From contig CAWCVC010000009.1 in NCBI GenBank assembly GCA_963798805.1, forward strand, positions 186,001 to 250,000: DNA of 64,000 bases. Direction: 5' to 3'. Position numbers and translations under genes: made by a program. Source of the DNA: CAVZCK01 sp963798805 (GTDB lineage: Bacteria; Pseudomonadota; Alphaproteobacteria; Rhizobiales; Rhodomicrobiaceae). The notes beneath the pieces are model-generated. The model was not told the DNA's origin. It worked only from the letters and a program-made list of their open reading frames with translations, and made no database searches. This document shows positions 61,735 through 64,000 of this stretch, piece by piece. The stretch's first letter is position 1. Each line of letters opens with the position of its first letter.

Positions 61735-62138
61735 GAGCCGAGAAACCCCTTGGTGTCGAGCACCAGACCGGACGACGTGCTTGCTGCGGTACCATCCTGT
61801 TTGGTGGCTGTGGTTTCCGCGCTGTCGCGGGCCGTGATGCGAACGCTGTGCTTTTTGAGCGCGGCCTGAACCCAGGCGAGGTCTTCCGCGGCACAGGGCA
61901 GCGAGACCGCCCAGTCGCCCTTGAGAGGATCGAACCCCAGCGGGTCCTCATTGGCGTCGCCGCCGTCGATGGCATCGTCGTCGTACAGGCAGTAGATGCG
62001 TGTGCGCGGTCCGTCGCAGGTCACGACGATGGCGGCATCGCGCGGCGCCTGGTCGGCGATGAGGCTCGCCGCGACGCCCGCCACGGCGAGTAATTCGGTG
62101 CGTGCCGTGCCGCTATGCCCCTGCGTCAGCAGCTCCAC
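61731..62138 (-). CDS. Possible second HORMA partner of CBASS (Cap8-like)
   Basis: 135 residues between TRIP13 and HORMA. The first 105 residues form a compact alpha/beta pattern (RTELLAVAGVAASLIADQAP, AAIVVTCDGPRTRIYCLYDD, LAWVQAALKKHSVRITARD). The rest is a low-complexity Thr/Ser/Ala linker ending in a hydrophobic peptide (GLVLDTKGFLGS). Some type III systems encode two HORMA proteins, one carrying a tail that serves as closure motif for the other. This tail is a good candidate, but no clear sequence match was recognised, so the assignment is by position and layout. Confidence 0.65.
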   Translation of the reverse strand: MELLTQGHSGTARTELLAVAGVAASLIADQAPRDAAIVVTCDGPRTRIYCLYDDDAIDGGDANEDPLGFDPLKGDWAVSLPCAAEDLAWVQAALKKHSVRITARDSAETTATKQDGTAASTSSGLVLDTKGFLGS

Positions 62139-62207
62139 GACCGCGCCCCAGGTATCATGCGCGGTCCTGTGGGGGGATGCTGCGAAACGTGCGGCGGACG
62201 ACAGTGC

Positions 62208-63128
62208 TCATGAGCGGGTATCCTGCAGCGCAAGACGGCTCTTGTGCGCAGCCTGCGCGGCCGACAGGAGCTGGTCGATCGTGACCAGAGCCGGGTTCAG
62301 CGCGTTCTGCGGCGTCGCCGCCAGCGCGTTGGCGACCATCTTCCGGATCGCGAGGCCGTCGAGACCGACGCACGCCTCGGCGCACGCGGCGAACTTCGGC
62401 GCGGCCGACAGCTTGCCGATGGCGGAATAGGTCTGGGCCAGGCCTTTCAGGCAGTCCGCGAGGATGCGCCCGCAGGCGGCCTTGTCGGGAAGCGGCACCG
62501 GCATGATCAGGTCGCAGCGCGACATGAAGGCGCTGTCCACCGCCTGGGAGAAATTGCTGGTGGCGACGAACAGAAGGTTCGGGTGTTCTTCCGCGAGGGC
62601 GTCGAGCTGGACCAGCACCGCATCAGTGGCCCGATGAACGTCGATGGGGTTGGCGTCCATGCTCAGTTTCGAGCGGTCGGCGGCAAGCGTCTCCACTTCG
62701 TCCAGGAGCACGATGGTCGGACCGGCCATAGCCGCCTCGGCGATGGATTGCGCGAAGAGATCGGTGACGGCGCGTTGAGTTTTGCCGTGCGAAGCACTGG
62801 CGAGAGAATGGGGTTCTACTTCCAAGAGCCGGAATTTTCCGCCACTGAAGGATTCGGCGACCCAGTGGGCCAGCCCCCGCGCGAGCGAGGTTTTGCCGGT
62901 GCCGGGCGGGCCAACAAGTAGGATCACGCCGTGAAGCGGGATCACGCTGCGGGGGACGTGCGGCCGGGCGGAGAAGTTCAGGACCGCCTGCGAAAGCAGC
63001 TGGCTCTTGAGCGTCTCGTCGATGATGATCGAGTTCCACAGCGCTCCCAGCGCCGGGTCGGGCAAGCTTCTGACCTTCTGGATGCCCTTGGGCCGCTCAT
63101 CGAAATCGATCGCCGGATTATGCTTCAT
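62208..63128 (-). CDS. cap6: CBASS TRIP13/Pch2-like AAA+ ATPase (Cap6)
   Basis: 306 residues. Walker A is GPPGTGKT (73-80), Walker B VLLDEVETLA (about 140-149), sensor 1 ATSNFSQAVDSAF, and an arginine in SRCDLIMPVPLPD as finger. The DEVE sequence and the N-terminal layout match the TRIP13 subfamily rather than generic AAA proteins. It unfolds the closed HORMA protein and so switches off the CD-NTase, keeping the system quiet in uninfected cells. It is the first gene of the leftward CBASS operon, with a GAAGGA site. A perfect 18-base palindrome lies just upstream. Confidence 0.92.
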   Translation of the reverse strand: MKHNPAIDFDERPKGIQKVRSLPDPALGALWNSIIIDETLKSQLLSQAVLNFSARPHVPRSVIPLHGVILLVGPPGTGKTSLARGLAHWVAESFSGGKFRLLEVEPHSLASASHGKTQRAVTDLFAQSIAEAAMAGPTIVLLDEVETLAADRSKLSMDANPIDVHRATDAVLVQLDALAEEHPNLLFVATSNFSQAVDSAFMSRCDLIMPVPLPDKAACGRILADCLKGLAQTYSAIGKLSAAPKFAACAEACVGLDGLAIRKMVANALAATPQNALNPALVTIDQLLSAAQAAHKSRLALQDTRS

Positions 63129-63259
63129 CGCCTGCGTCCTTCCGGCAGCCCGGGCTGCCGCTCAAAGTTCTTGCGCTTGTCGGGTTCGACATGTTCAACT
63201 TGTCGGTGAATATACCGGACGGGCGAAAAACCCGTCAAGTTTATCTTGCCGGAGTAGAC
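63129..63259. promoter_or_regulatory. Divergent promoter/operator region of CBASS and capHP
   Basis: 131 bases between two divergent starts. It contains CGGCAGCCCGGGCTGCCG (63143-63160, perfect palindrome next to the cap6 RBS), two direct copies of CTTGTCGG around a near-palindrome GTTCGACATGTTCAAC (63184-63199), and GACGGG-CGAAAAA-CCCGTC (63218-63236). These are candidate CapH operators controlling both transcripts. Which one is bound cannot be told. Confidence 0.6.
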
Positions 63260-63613
63260 ATGGCTGACGAGACTACCCCCTCGGAGATTTTCACCAAAAG
63301 GCTCCGAGAGGCGCGGAAATTAAGGGGTTGGAGCCAAGAAGAGCTGGCCGCGAAAGCCGATATGCCGGCCACCACGATCGGGCATTTTGAGGGAGGGACC
63401 CGGAAGCCCTCGTTCGAATCACTGCGGCGACTCGCCATCGCACTGGAAATTACGACGGACTATCTCCTGGGGCGAGTCGATAGCCCCGAACTGGCCCAGG
63501 CCGGAGACCCGCTCTATCGCGACATCGGCCGGCTGAGCGGCAACGACCGCGAAATCGCCAAGGACTTCCTCAAGATGCTGGCGGAGCGCAACACGCGGAA
63601 GGACAAGAGTTAG
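63260..63613 (+). CDS. capH: XRE-family repressor, CapH-like
   Basis: 117 residues from ATG 63260 with a GGAG site; an upstream in-frame extension is unlikely. The HTH (about residues 11-65) reads FTKRLREARKLRGWSQEELA, then AKADMPATTIGHFEGGTRKP. The C-terminal part (about 75-117) is helical and could mediate dimerisation. It overlaps the ImmA/IrrE gene by one base and is divergent from the CBASS operon. This layout matches CapH-CapP, where CapH represses CBASS until CapP cleaves it after DNA damage. The name is by context; XRE-ImmA pairs also occur in phages. Confidence 0.8.
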   Translation: MADETTPSEIFTKRLREARKLRGWSQEELAAKADMPATTIGHFEGGTRKPSFESLRRLAIALEITTDYLLGRVDSPELAQAGDPLYRDIGRLSGNDREIAKDFLKMLAERNTRKDKS

Positions 63614-64000
63614 TGGGGCGCCCGTTCCAGCTCATGATCGCACGACGGACGGCAGAGGCCCTGCTCCGCAAGGAGGGGCTCTCGACCCTGCCGGTCGATC
63701 CTTTCACGATTGCCGAGAGCCGGGATATCCTCGTACAGCCCAAGCCCGACACGGAGCCCGGTGTATCGGGCATGCTGCTTCGGCACGGCAACAGCTTCGG
63801 GATTCTTTACGCAACCCATGTCCAAAGCCTGGGCTTTCAGCGCTTCGGCGTCAGCCACGAACTGGGCCATTACTTCCTTGAAGGACATATCGATCAGCTC
63901 CTGAAAGATGGCGTTCACGCGTCGCATGCGGGATTTGTGACGGCCGATCCCTACGAACTTGAAGCCGATCACTTCGCCGCCGGACTGCTGATGCCCGAAG
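63613..64000 (+). CDS. capP: ImmA/IrrE-family metallopeptidase, CapP-like (partial)
   Basis: The gene starts at a GTG that shares one base with the capH stop and runs off the window, so about 129 residues are seen. The zinc motif HELGH (residues 82-86) lies in FGVSHELGHYFLEGH, and a later acidic/His helix (PYELEADHFAAGLLMPE) supplies the third ligand, a typical ImmA/IrrE arrangement. The N-terminal part reads IARRTAEALLRKEGLSTLPV. CapP cleaves CapH in response to single-stranded DNA; here the function is inferred from the pair and its place beside CBASS. The C-terminal sensor region is not visible. Confidence 0.82.
   Translation, partial: MGRPFQLMIARRTAEALLRKEGLSTLPVDPFTIAESRDILVQPKPDTEPGVSGMLLRHGNSFGILYATHVQSLGFQRFGVSHELGHYFLEGHIDQLLKDGVHASHAGFVTADPYELEADHFAAGLLMPE

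Overview
The window looks like a chromosomal segment of an alphaproteobacterium of the order Hyphomicrobiales (Rhizobiales). It is GC-rich, has the rhizobial-type kdsB/pheA/membrane-anchored cytochrome c neighbourhood, maf-yacG-tRNA-Phe, a yejABEF cluster, several molybdenum hydroxylase operons and tripartite tricarboxylate transport genes, and carries rhizobial-style intergenic palindromes. The genus cannot be fixed from the sequence alone.

Layout. 1-5.9 kb holds the end of an oligopeptide-type ABC importer (binding protein, two permeases) and a tctCBA solute transporter whose tctA is frameshifted. 6-15 kb is an accessory zone behind tRNA-Pro: a GST gene, then IS1380, IS630 and ISAzo13 family elements, a broken XRE regulator, a FemAB/GNAT-like gene, a lone response regulator and orphan genes. 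15-24 kb holds a TetR regulator divergent from a YagTSR/PaoABC-type Mo hydroxylase, then an SDR, a 3-hydroxyacyl-CoA dehydrogenase-like enzyme and a BKACE beta-keto acid cleavage enzyme; the last two resemble a carnitine-type catabolic pair. 24-28 kb holds a MipA/OmpV protein and an ada-2OG oxygenase alkylation-repair pair. 28-36 kb is a form II CO-dehydrogenase-like cluster (coxSLM, a YbaK-like gene, coxDE and convergent coxG) and a flavin reductase. 36-46 kb holds an MFS exporter, a degenerate ABC ATPase and a yej operon with two yejA copies. 46-55.5 kb is core-like: tandem diheme cytochrome c, kdsB, pheA, nudC, a patatin-like protein lacking its nucleophile, sodB, an isochorismatase-family hydrolase, maf and yacG.

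From tRNA-Phe (55.8 kb) to the window end is an integrative island: tyrosine integrase, AlpA-like protein, a primase/helicase-like ATPase, then a complete type III CBASS anti-phage operon. In transcription order this is a TRIP13-like ATPase (Cap6), a small possible second HORMA partner, HORMA (Cap7), a CD-NTase, the NucC nuclease and a Cys-rich orphan. It diverges from an XRE-ImmA/IrrE pair matching the CapH-CapP CBASS regulators. CD-NTase activation by the HORMA protein should give a cyclic oligonucleotide that switches on NucC; TRIP13 resets HORMA, and CapH/CapP should control expression.

The main items for follow-up are this CBASS island and its two unassigned small proteins, the two pseudo-enzymes (ABC ATPase and patatin), the tctA frameshift, and several families of palindromic or MITE-like repeats.
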